Below are positions 55,148 through 62,665 of a stretch of DNA of 64,000 bases, piece after piece. The DNA lies in contig NZ_JYMT01000031.1 of NCBI RefSeq assembly GCF_000938305.1, positions 211,123-275,122 on the forward strand, read 5' to 3'. The stretch's first letter is position 1. Each line of letters begins with the position of its first letter. A model generated the notes under the pieces. The model saw only the letters and a list, made by a program, of their open reading frames with translations. It had not been told where the DNA came from and did not search any database. The stretch is from Bradyrhizobium sp. LTSP885 (GTDB taxonomy: Bacteria; Pseudomonadota; Alphaproteobacteria; Rhizobiales; Xanthobacteraceae). Both the position numbers and the translations under genes were made by a program.

Positions 55148-55647
55148 CTGATGGCTCCCTGTGTGGACGGCGGCACCGCCGCGGCGGTCGGCATATTGCT
55201 TGATTTGGCGCCGTAGTCGTCCTTCCAATGGCCCTGTTTCTTCAGGGCATCGGCGACATCCTTCGGCATATAGGTTTCGTCATGCTTGGCAAGGACGGTG
55301 TCGGCGCGGAACACGCCGGAGGCATCGAGCGCACCTTCCGCGATGACGCCCTGCCCTTCGCGGAACAAATCCGGCAGGATGCCCTTGTAAGCGACCGGCA
55401 ACGCCGCCCCGCCGTCGCCAACAGTGAAAGTCACCGCGAGATTGTCGCCGCGCTTCAGCGAACCCGTCTCCACCAGGCCGCCGAGGCGGAAGCGTCTGCC
55501 CGGGCCGATATGCTTCTCGGCGACCATCGACGGTGTCGAGAAGAACACGATGGAATCGCGCAGCCCGTTCAGTACCAGCCCCGCCGCAATGGCGAGCACC
55601 GCGAGCGCGCAGCCGATCAACGTCAAACGCCGTTGCTTCCTGGTCAT
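55144..55647 (-). CDS. ccmE: Periplasmic heme chaperone CcmE (CycJ)
   Basis: A 167-residue membrane-anchored protein. One helix near the N-terminus (about 8-26), then an OB-fold domain ending VLAKHDETYMP, where His122 binds heme covalently and Tyr126 completes the family's HDxxY motif. It accepts heme and delivers it to CcmF. MTRKQRRLTL start, basic before the helix. Overlaps ccmF by 4 bases. Confidence 0.96.
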   Translation of the reverse strand: MTRKQRRLTLIGCALAVLAIAAGLVLNGLRDSIVFFSTPSMVAEKHIGPGRRFRLGGLVETGSLKRGDNLAVTFTVGDGGAALPVAYKGILPDLFREGQGVIAEGALDASGVFRADTVLAKHDETYMPKDVADALKKQGHWKDDYGAKSSNMPTAAAVPPSTQGAIR

Positions 55648-55706
55648 GATCCATCCCTGCGCATGACGTTCTCCGAAAATCGCTGCTTACTTTTCGGCGT
55701 CATGCG

Positions 55707-56843
55707 TTATCCATCCAACCCGAGATTCTTCAGCCCCTCATTGAGCTGACGCAACCGCTCCGCATCATTGGCGACCGCCTGCCTTGCATCCGCAAGCGCG
55801 CTCATCGCCTTGTCGCGATCGCCCATCACGAGATAGGCGCGGACCAGCCGCAGCCAGCCCTCGACATCGTCGCCATTCTGCTTCAGCCGGGTTGCCAGCC
55901 GGTCGACCATGCCGCGGATCATCGTGCTGCGATCCGCCTCGCTCATGTCCTTGGCCGCAGCCATCGCACCCTGGGGCAGCGCCGGGGCGCTGACGCCCCC
56001 GGGGGCGCTGACGCCGCCGACCCGCACCAGGGCCGCCTGCACCATCGGCCGCCACGGCGCGTCGGACGGCGCCTTCGCCAACATCCCCTGCCAGATCGCC
56101 GCGGCGTCAGCCTTGCGGCCGTCCTGCTCGGCGGCGAGGCCGAGGAAATAATTGGCCTTGGCGTCGTCGGCCTCTAGCGCGACCGCGCGCTCGAACTCCG
56201 ACTTGGCTTCCGCCGTGACAACACCACCGGTCGCTCCCATCAGCGCTTCACCCAAGTCGGCGCGGCGGTCGGCGCTGTCTCCGGCATAGATGATGGCATT
56301 GCGGTAGGCGCGAACCGCTTCATCGTAGCGACCGAGGCGCGACAGCACCGGGGCGAGCACCGTCCAGCCGCGGCCATCGGTCGGATTCTTTTCCAGGTGA
56401 GCCTCAACTTGCGCCACCAGATTGGCCAGCGGCTGGTTAGCGTCGGCGGCCCGGCTGCGTTCGGACAGCGGAAAATCGCCGAGTTGCGGCGAACCGAGCG
56501 CGAGATAGACACCGGCCGCGATGACCGGCAACCCGACTAGGGCCAGGGTCGCGGCCGTCCGCCGCAGCTTGAGATTGCTTTGAACTGGAGCTTCGCTCTG
56601 GCTTTGGTCTGAGGCGGCGAGCAGCCGACGGCTGATCTCGACCCGTGCGGCCGCCGCCTCGGCAACGCCGATGATGCCGCCGGCCATGTCGCGGTCGATT
56701 TCGGCGAGCTGGTCCCGGTAGACCACGGCCTCATTGCCGCCAAGACTGGCTCCAAGACTGGCCTGTCGGGCGCGGCTGAGCGGCCACAGCACGGCAAAGA
56801 TCGCCGCGACCGTCATCAGCGCGAACACAAACCACAGCGTCAT
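55707..56843 (-). CDS. ccmI: Cytochrome c maturation protein CcmI (CycH)
   Basis: A 378-residue membrane protein. Helix 1 is LWFVFALMTVAAIFAVLWP, followed by a cytosolic loop (AVVYRDQLAEIDRDMAGGII, typical) and a second helix (about 95-115). The periplasmic part carries TPR repeats that hold apocytochrome c (LGRYDEAVRAYRNAI, KANYFLGLAAEQDGRKADA). A short repeated GGVSAP segment lies near residue 285. ATG 56843 chosen. First gene of the ccm cluster; a 59-base gap follows before ccmE. Confidence 0.92.
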   Translation of the reverse strand: MTLWFVFALMTVAAIFAVLWPLSRARQASLGASLGGNEAVVYRDQLAEIDRDMAGGIIGVAEAAAARVEISRRLLAASDQSQSEAPVQSNLKLRRTAATLALVGLPVIAAGVYLALGSPQLGDFPLSERSRAADANQPLANLVAQVEAHLEKNPTDGRGWTVLAPVLSRLGRYDEAVRAYRNAIIYAGDSADRRADLGEALMGATGGVVTAEAKSEFERAVALEADDAKANYFLGLAAEQDGRKADAAAIWQGMLAKAPSDAPWRPMVQAALVRVGGVSAPGGVSAPALPQGAMAAAKDMSEADRSTMIRGMVDRLATRLKQNGDDVEGWLRLVRAYLVMGDRDKAMSALADARQAVANDAERLRQLNEGLKNLGLDG

Positions 56844-56994
56844 CAAGCGGTTCCCGGGCGGAACGGCGGCTTCCGGCAAACCGCCTTAGAATCGCTTTAC
56901 ACTACTGGCGGCGAGCCCGGCAATTGACAATCGCTGGATCGGCAGCGGGTGCTCGCCGCAGGGGTTTCCACCGGGTCTCCGGGATCGAAAACGC

Positions 56995-58392
56995 TCAGCT
57001 CGCCCGGGTCGATTTGCGCTCGCCAGTCATGGCGTTCTCGACCGCGCGGTTCATCAGCGAGGCATAATCATGCCCGAACAGCACCTCGCAGAAGCGGATC
57101 GCGGCCTTGACCTGCTGCTGGCGGAAGGCAAGCACCCGCGCTTCCCCGCCGCGCAGCGACTGCACCAGTCCCTCGGTCGACTGCTCGACATAGTGCTGGA
57201 GGTCGGAATAGGTCCGCAGCGTCACCTCGTTGATGGCCAGTTCGCTGGCATAGGTGCGGCATACCGCGACGAAATCGATCAACGCGGCGGCGTCCTCGAC
57301 CTCGGACATATCGATCTTGGCGCCCGTGCCAATGTCCTTGTCGGCACGCTGGCGCAGGATGCGGCGGACCCGGCCGGGCACGCTGTCGATCTCAGACTGA
57401 AGCGCGTTGGAGGTATCGGCGCGGATCGAGGTGAGCTGGCGGCCCCAGGTGGAATCGTTGCGCAGATCAAGCTCGGTGCGCAAGCCGCGGACACCATCGT
57501 GCAGGGTCTTGAGCTGCTCGCCGACATATTCGAAATGACCGCGCCTGATGTCGGTTCGCAAGCAGGCGGCGACAAAGGACAGATCGTGCAGCGCGATCGT
57601 GACGGCGACACCATAAGGCGTGGCCGCAACCCGCAACTCGTCGTCGGAGGCCGCCATCTTGATGGCCAGGCGAACGATCTGCCATGGCGCGACCAGCCGC
57701 TGCGCGATCAACGACAGCGCAAACGGCAGCAATTGCGGCGTCTGCAGCGAAGGAACCTTGAGCGCCTCGGTGACGGACGCGATCTGGGCGTCGGCGAACA
57801 CCCGTACCTGGGCCGGCAGGCGGCTCCCCAGCGTCTCCAGCGCATCACGCGTCTGCAAAACCAGGCCGATCGGCAAGAGGTCCTCGACGACGCTGGGCTG
57901 GCCGACACGCGACAACGCACGCTGGCGGTCGTCGCCTTGGACCGGCGCCGCGATCTTGACGATGGCTACCGCGGCGGCGAGTTGGAACTTGCGGGTCGCC
58001 GCCTCCGCCGAACTGTCTTCCGATGCGGTGGCAAGCACGGCCTGGAACTCGCGGGCCGCTTCAGGCGCGCCCTCGCGGGCCAGCCACTGCCAGACCGGCA
58101 GCAGCGAGGCCCGCCGGATCTGACCCGCTCGCGTCGGAAAATTGGTCTCGGCGAGGAACGGCTCGAGCGGCCGGAACAAGAGCCGCGCTGGGTCATCGGT
58201 GCGCGGCCGTGTTTCCTCGTCCTCTTCGGCGCCGCGAACGATCTTGCGCAGTTGCTCAAGCACCAGATTGGCGACGGCGGCGTCTTCGCCGCGCTCGATG
58301 GCGCGTTCGAACTCCCGCATCAGCAACGCCTGCGACTGCGGCGGAAGCTGCGCGAGATAATCCCTCAACCGCTCGATCGAACTCTGGCTCAT
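56995..58392 (-). CDS. Hypothetical cytosolic protein of 465 residues
   Basis: Not recognised. It has no signal or membrane helix. It begins MSQSSIERLRDYLAQLPPQSQALLMREFERA and is almost all helical, with repeated Leu/Ala/Arg heptads in places (VRRILRQRADKDIG; LRTYSDLQHYVEQSTEGLVQSLRGGEARVLAFRQQQ). The codon pattern is fully coding. It lies alone between the ccm cluster and the FeuQ-like kinase, 151 bases from ccmI. Its helical make-up suggests a scaffold or interaction protein. Confidence 0.72.
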   Translation of the reverse strand: MSQSSIERLRDYLAQLPPQSQALLMREFERAIERGEDAAVANLVLEQLRKIVRGAEEDEETRPRTDDPARLLFRPLEPFLAETNFPTRAGQIRRASLLPVWQWLAREGAPEAAREFQAVLATASEDSSAEAATRKFQLAAAVAIVKIAAPVQGDDRQRALSRVGQPSVVEDLLPIGLVLQTRDALETLGSRLPAQVRVFADAQIASVTEALKVPSLQTPQLLPFALSLIAQRLVAPWQIVRLAIKMAASDDELRVAATPYGVAVTIALHDLSFVAACLRTDIRRGHFEYVGEQLKTLHDGVRGLRTELDLRNDSTWGRQLTSIRADTSNALQSEIDSVPGRVRRILRQRADKDIGTGAKIDMSEVEDAAALIDFVAVCRTYASELAINEVTLRTYSDLQHYVEQSTEGLVQSLRGGEARVLAFRQQQVKAAIRFCEVLFGHDYASLMNRAVENAMTGERKSTRAS

Positions 58393-58535
58393 GCGTCAAG
58401 TGATGAATCGTTGGTGCGCGCGCCCCGCGGACCGCCGCAGCCCGTCCGCTTCGGATCATAGAAGCCGGCGCGTTAAGAACCCGTTTAGGAATAATGACGG
58501 CCCCGAGACAGGGGGCTGTGCCAGGTCCACACGGC

Positions 58536-59912
58536 CTATACTCCCGGCAGCACGAGCTCGGCCCGCAAACCGCCGATCGGCGCGTTCCGCAGCGTCAGGT
58601 TGCCGCCATAGAGGCCCGCGAGGTCGGTCACGATCGACAGGCCGAGCCCCGAGCCGGGCTTTGATTCGTCGAGCCGCTGGCCGCGCCGCGAGACCTGGGC
58701 GCGCTCGGCTTCGGACAGGCCGCGTCCATCATCGTCGACCACGATACGCAGCCTGGGCCCGGCGCCCGGCTGCTCCGGCGACTCGACGAGCACCTCGATG
58801 AACACCTGCGAGACCGCCCATTTGCAGGCATTGTCGACGAGGTTGCCGACCATCTCCTCCAGATCCTGCCGCTCACCGCGGAACCGCGCCGCCGGATCGG
58901 CCTTGGCCTCGATCGAGATGGCGCGGTCGCGATGGATCTTCTCCATGGTCCGGCGCAGCGCCTCGATCACAGGAGCGACCTCGGTGATGGTGCTGACGAT
59001 GGTGACGCGGGCCGCTATCCGGGCGCGCTCCAGATGATGGGCGACCTGGTCCCGCATCACATCGGCCTGCTCCAGCACCTTGTTGGCGAAGGGATCGGCG
59101 GCATGTGCGGCTGCCTCGTTCACGATCACCGACAGCGGCGTCTTGATCGCGTGGGCGAGATTGCCGACATGGGTGCGCGAGCGCTCGACGATTTCCCGGT
59201 TGGCATCGATCAGCGCGTTGGTCTCGCGCGCGAGCGGCGCGATCTCGACCGGAAACTGGCCTTCCAGCCGCTCGGCGCGGCCGGACCGGATGTCGGCGAT
59301 CGCGTCCGAGATACGCTTCAGCGGCGCGAGGCCGTAGCGGACCTGAAAGATCGTGGTCAGCAGCAATACGATACCGAGCGCCGCGAAAGTGCCGCCGAGA
59401 TAATAGTCGAAGCTGCGTGTCTCATCGAATATCTCGGTGGCATCGCCGGCGACGCTGACCAGGAACTTGCCGTCGGCGCCGAGATCGACCGGCCGCTCCA
59501 CGATGCGCAGGCTCTGGCCTTCAGGGCCGTCGACATAGCCGAGACGAACGCCGGCGGCGGTCAATTCCGCGCCGTGCTCCTCGAGTTTCGGCAGCTTCTT
59601 GTCCCACAGCGAGCGCGAGGCACGGGTTTCGCCCTTTTCGGTGTCGGTGCGGGTGATCTGCCAGTACCAGCCGGACAGCGGCAGGTCGAACAGCGGCTCG
59701 CCGAGCGACTGGAACTGGCGGTCCGGCGGCTCGTCCGGAGTGGCGACTTCGGCGATCAGGGTGCGCAGATAGAGGTTGAGACGGCGATCGAAGGCGCGCT
59801 CGGTCGCGTCGCGGTAGACCGACGACAGAATGACGCCGGTGATCGCCAGGATCACCACCACCCAGGCGGTCGCCGACACGAACAGGCGGGTCGCAAGCGA
59901 GCTTCCGCGCAT
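58536..59912 (-). CDS. feuQ: FeuQ-like sensor histidine kinase
   Basis: A 458-residue inner-membrane kinase. Helix 1 is at about 12-33, helix 2 at about 170-190, then HAMP. The H-box is VGNLAHAIKTPLSVIVNEA with His254, which differs from the usual HDLKTPL in having Ala-Ile; this form is seen in PhoQ/FeuQ-type kinases. ATPase motifs: NLVDNACKWA, DDDGRGL and GSGLGLSIV. FeuPQ is known in rhizobia for iron uptake and cyclic-glucan-related traits. It lies 190 bases downstream of the regulator gene, with a palindromic repeat between. Confidence 0.87.
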   Translation of the reverse strand: MRGSSLATRLFVSATAWVVVILAITGVILSSVYRDATERAFDRRLNLYLRTLIAEVATPDEPPDRQFQSLGEPLFDLPLSGWYWQITRTDTEKGETRASRSLWDKKLPKLEEHGAELTAAGVRLGYVDGPEGQSLRIVERPVDLGADGKFLVSVAGDATEIFDETRSFDYYLGGTFAALGIVLLLTTIFQVRYGLAPLKRISDAIADIRSGRAERLEGQFPVEIAPLARETNALIDANREIVERSRTHVGNLAHAIKTPLSVIVNEAAAHAADPFANKVLEQADVMRDQVAHHLERARIAARVTIVSTITEVAPVIEALRRTMEKIHRDRAISIEAKADPAARFRGERQDLEEMVGNLVDNACKWAVSQVFIEVLVESPEQPGAGPRLRIVVDDDGRGLSEAERAQVSRRGQRLDESKPGSGLGLSIVTDLAGLYGGNLTLRNAPIGGLRAELVLPGV

Positions 59913-59959
59913 CAGGGCACGAGAATCATGTCAGCAGGCCTCGACATGGCGAATCCAGT

Positions 59960-60071
59960 CCTCAAGAGCGTTTTCGAGCGAAGTGGATACCGGTTCGCGT
60001 CAAGAAAACGCGTCAAAACAAGAAACAGGAATCTATAGCCCCGTTCCGATTCCATCGGAACGGGGCTATAG
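59960..60071. repeat. Dispersed repeat with 18-bp perfect palindrome between feuP and feuQ
   Basis: CTATAGCCCCGTTCCGAT (60033-60050), a 3-base loop, and its exact complement (60054-60071) form an 18-bp stem. It is preceded by AGTGGATACCGGTTCGCG... and CAAGAAAACGCGTC, which I associate from memory with a multicopy intergenic element in Bradyrhizobium relatives. A shorter relative is at 16860-16884. Confidence 0.75.
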
Positions 60072-60102
60072 AGGCCGGATCGTGCCGATGCCGAGGCGCC
60101 GA

Positions 60103-60771
60103 TCAAGCGCCGGACGGCGGCGCCAGCATGTAGCCCAGGCCCCGCACGGTCTGGATGATATCCACTTCCAGCTTCTTGCGGATGCGGCCGACGAACACCT
60201 CGATCGTGTTGGAGTCGCGATCAAAGTCCTGGTCGTAAAGGTGCTCGACCAGCTCGGTGCGCGAAACCACCCGACCGGTATGGTGCATCAGATAGTCGAG
60301 CAGATTGTATTCGTGCGAGGTCAGCTTGATCGGGTTGCCATTGACCGTGACGCGCTTGGTGCGCGTGTTCAATGCCACCGGCCCGCAGACCAGTTCGACC
60401 TGGGCGTGCCCGGTCGAGCGGCGCAGCAGCGCGCGGATCCGCGCCAGCACCTCCTCGAGGTGGAATGGCTTTGCCACATAATCGTCGGCGCCGGCGTCAA
60501 AGCCCTGGACCTTGTCGCTCCAGCGGTCGCGGGCGGTGAGAATCAGCACCGGCATCGCCCGCTTGTTCCGCCGCCAGGCCTCCAGCACCGAGATGCCGTC
60601 CATCTTCGGCAGGCCGATATCCAGCACAACCGCGTCATAGGGCTCGCTGTCGCCGAGGAAATGCCCCTCCTCGCCGTCGAACGCGCGATCGACCACATAG
60701 CCAGCATCCGTCAGCGCCGTCGTAAGCTGGCGGTTCAGATCGGGATCATCCTCAACGACAAGCAGACGCAC
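60103..60771 (-). CDS. feuP: FeuP-like OmpR-family response regulator
   Basis: A 222-residue regulator. Receiver: Asp8/Asp9, phospho-acceptor Asp51 (VVLDIGLPKMDG), Lys101 (DDYVAKPF). The DNA-binding winged helix is at about 128-215 (LTSHEYNLLDYLMHHTGRVVSRTELV; NTIEVFVGRIRKKLE). AYxxVDRAFDGEEGHFLG and LILTARDRWSDKVQGFDAGADDY are typical of FeuP. First gene of the pair; the palindrome downstream may reduce feuQ transcription. Confidence 0.9.
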   Translation of the reverse strand: MRLLVVEDDPDLNRQLTTALTDAGYVVDRAFDGEEGHFLGDSEPYDAVVLDIGLPKMDGISVLEAWRRNKRAMPVLILTARDRWSDKVQGFDAGADDYVAKPFHLEEVLARIRALLRRSTGHAQVELVCGPVALNTRTKRVTVNGNPIKLTSHEYNLLDYLMHHTGRVVSRTELVEHLYDQDFDRDSNTIEVFVGRIRKKLEVDIIQTVRGLGYMLAPPSGA

Positions 60772-61027
60772 GTTGGCCTCCGGGAGTGAGTATTGCGATA
60801 TTCGTCATCAAATGAGGCTTTCGGCGCTGAACGGGTTATGAACGGGCCAACAGGTGCAATGTTACTTTTTGGTCATTTCCCGGCTTGATAGCAGATTTGG
60901 AATAGCCCGGCACGCCGGATGGCGGCCTTGCGGTATTAACGATAACTACCGGATCGGACCGGCAAACCCTGCCTGGCGGGGGAACGTGAGTTGCTATCGG
61001 ATCAGCTGTCGCCTACCCCTATCCATT

Positions 61028-61405
61028 ATGACCCAAAGAATTTCCCGGATTGCGGGCTGGCTGGCACTCGCCTTTATCGCGTTTGTGACGCTGTCGCCGA
61101 TCAACGACCGGCCGTCGATTGCCGGCGCGCAGCTTGAGCATTTCGCGGCCTTTGCGCTGCTGGGCTTGGCGCTGGTGCTTGGCTATCCCCGGCGCACGCT
61201 GGCGATCGTTGTGATTGTCGTCGGAAGCGCGTTCGCACTGGAAGCGCTGCAGCTGCTGACGCCGGATCGCCACGGCCGCCTGCTCGACGCGCTGGTGAAG
61301 GCCGTGGGCGGTGTTTGCGGCATCGGGGCCGGCAGGCTCGTCCTGGCGATTGTGCAGGATCAGATCGACCGCGCGAGGAAACTGCCGGGACAATCCGCCG
61401 GATAG
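61028..61405 (+). CDS. VanZ-like membrane protein
   Basis: A 125-residue inner-membrane protein with three or four helices. The family pattern is FVTLSPINDRP, then LEHFAAFALLGLALVLGYP, and the end motif LQLLTPDRHGRLLDALVKAVGG. VanZ-like proteins are named after teicoplanin resistance but most have no known job. ATG 61028 chosen; the frame is open to 60854 and no strong ribosome site is visible. Confidence 0.72.
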   Translation: MTQRISRIAGWLALAFIAFVTLSPINDRPSIAGAQLEHFAAFALLGLALVLGYPRRTLAIVVIVVGSAFALEALQLLTPDRHGRLLDALVKAVGGVCGIGAGRLVLAIVQDQIDRARKLPGQSAG

Positions 61406-61599
61406 TTAACCACGCAACGTCGACGATCCGCGTGCGTGAGTATTTCGAACATGCGTGAGCTTTTTGCATCGCGCGGATCAGATATTCGCCATAACGACAA
61501 ACAGCGCTTGGCGTCGAAAAAACTGCAATGCTATGAAGGCTGCGAGAGCGCGGGCAACGCCGTCGCGTCACGCTCCGTCGCACAACGCAGAGACATCGC

Positions 61600-62604
61600 A
61601 TGATCCTGGTCACCGGAGGCGCCGGCTATATCGGCTCACACGCTTGCGTCGCGCTGTTGTCGGCCGGTGAAGACGTCGTTGTCTTCGACAATTTCTCAAA
61701 CAGCAGCCCGAAAGCACTCGAACGGGTACAGACGATCTGCGGCAAGTCGCTGACCGTGGTCGAGGGCGACGTGCGCGACCAGGCCGCGCTCGAAACGGCG
61801 CTGGCGCAGCATGGCTGCACCGCCGTGATGCATTTCGCAGGCCTGAAATCCGTGCAGGATTCGGTCGCCGATCCGCTCGAATATTACGACCAGAACGTGA
61901 TCGGGTCGCACCGGCTGCTGCGCGCGATGCGGGCCACCGGCGTGCGCAAGATCGTGTTCAGCTCATCGGCGACCGTCTATGGCACGCCGCAGTTCCTGCC
62001 CTACACCGAAGAGCATCCGCTCCAGGCGGTCAATCCCTACGGCCGCACCAAGCTGATGATCGAGGAGATGCTGCGCGACCAATACGTCAGCGACAATAAC
62101 TGGGCGATCGCGATCCTGCGTTACTTCAATCCGGTCGGTGCGCATGAAAGCGGCCTGATCGGCGAAGATCCGAAGGGTGTTCCCAACAATCTTGTCCCGT
62201 TCGTCGCCCAGGTCGCGATCGGGCGGCGCGAGCGGCTCAGCGTCTGGGGCAACGACTACGACACGCCCGACGGCACCGGCGTGCGGGACTACATCCATGT
62301 GATGGACCTTGCCGCGGGCCACGTATCCGCGCTGAAACTGCTCGACACGCCGCAATGTTTTGCGGTCAATCTCGGCACCGGCGCGGGCAGCAGCGTTCTC
62401 GACGTCATCAGCGCCTTCGAGGCCGCGAGCGGCAGGCCGGTCCCCTACGACGTCAAGCCCCGCCGCCCCGGCGACATCGACGCCTATTATGCCGCGACCG
62501 ACTACGCATCGAAGCTGCTCGGATGGAAGGCGACCCGGTCGCTCGAGACGATGTGCGCCGACCACTGGCGCTGGCAGAGCAGCAATCCGAGCGGATACGC
62601 GTGA
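61600..62604 (+). CDS. galE: UDP-glucose 4-epimerase
   Basis: A 334-residue short-chain dehydrogenase/reductase enzyme interconverting UDP-glucose and UDP-galactose. NAD-binding GGAGYIGSH (6-14), catalytic Ser in SSSATVYG (about 122-128), Tyr147 and Lys151 in NPYGRTKLMIEE. PRRPGDIDAYYA near the end is typical. It feeds exopolysaccharide or lipopolysaccharide sugar pools and sits opposite a manC-type gene, so an envelope-polysaccharide locus may continue to the right. Confidence 0.94.
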   Translation: MILVTGGAGYIGSHACVALLSAGEDVVVFDNFSNSSPKALERVQTICGKSLTVVEGDVRDQAALETALAQHGCTAVMHFAGLKSVQDSVADPLEYYDQNVIGSHRLLRAMRATGVRKIVFSSSATVYGTPQFLPYTEEHPLQAVNPYGRTKLMIEEMLRDQYVSDNNWAIAILRYFNPVGAHESGLIGEDPKGVPNNLVPFVAQVAIGRRERLSVWGNDYDTPDGTGVRDYIHVMDLAAGHVSALKLLDTPQCFAVNLGTGAGSSVLDVISAFEAASGRPVPYDVKPRRPGDIDAYYAATDYASKLLGWKATRSLETMCADHWRWQSSNPSGYA

Positions 62605-62621
62605 GACGCTTAACGAGATTG

Positions 62622-62657
62622 GGTCGTGACGCGATCCGGGTTGATCGCGTCACGACC
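62622..62657. terminator. Bidirectional terminator hairpin between galE and the manC-type gene
   Basis: A 15-bp perfect stem GGTCGTGACGCGATC / GATCGCGTCACGACC with a 6-base loop (CGGGTT), flanked by the near-complementary GAGATTG and CAAACGATCTC. It has no T-run on the plus side, so Rho-independent action is unproven. The symmetrical position between convergent genes supports the call. Confidence 0.6.
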
Positions 62658-62665
62658 AAACGATC

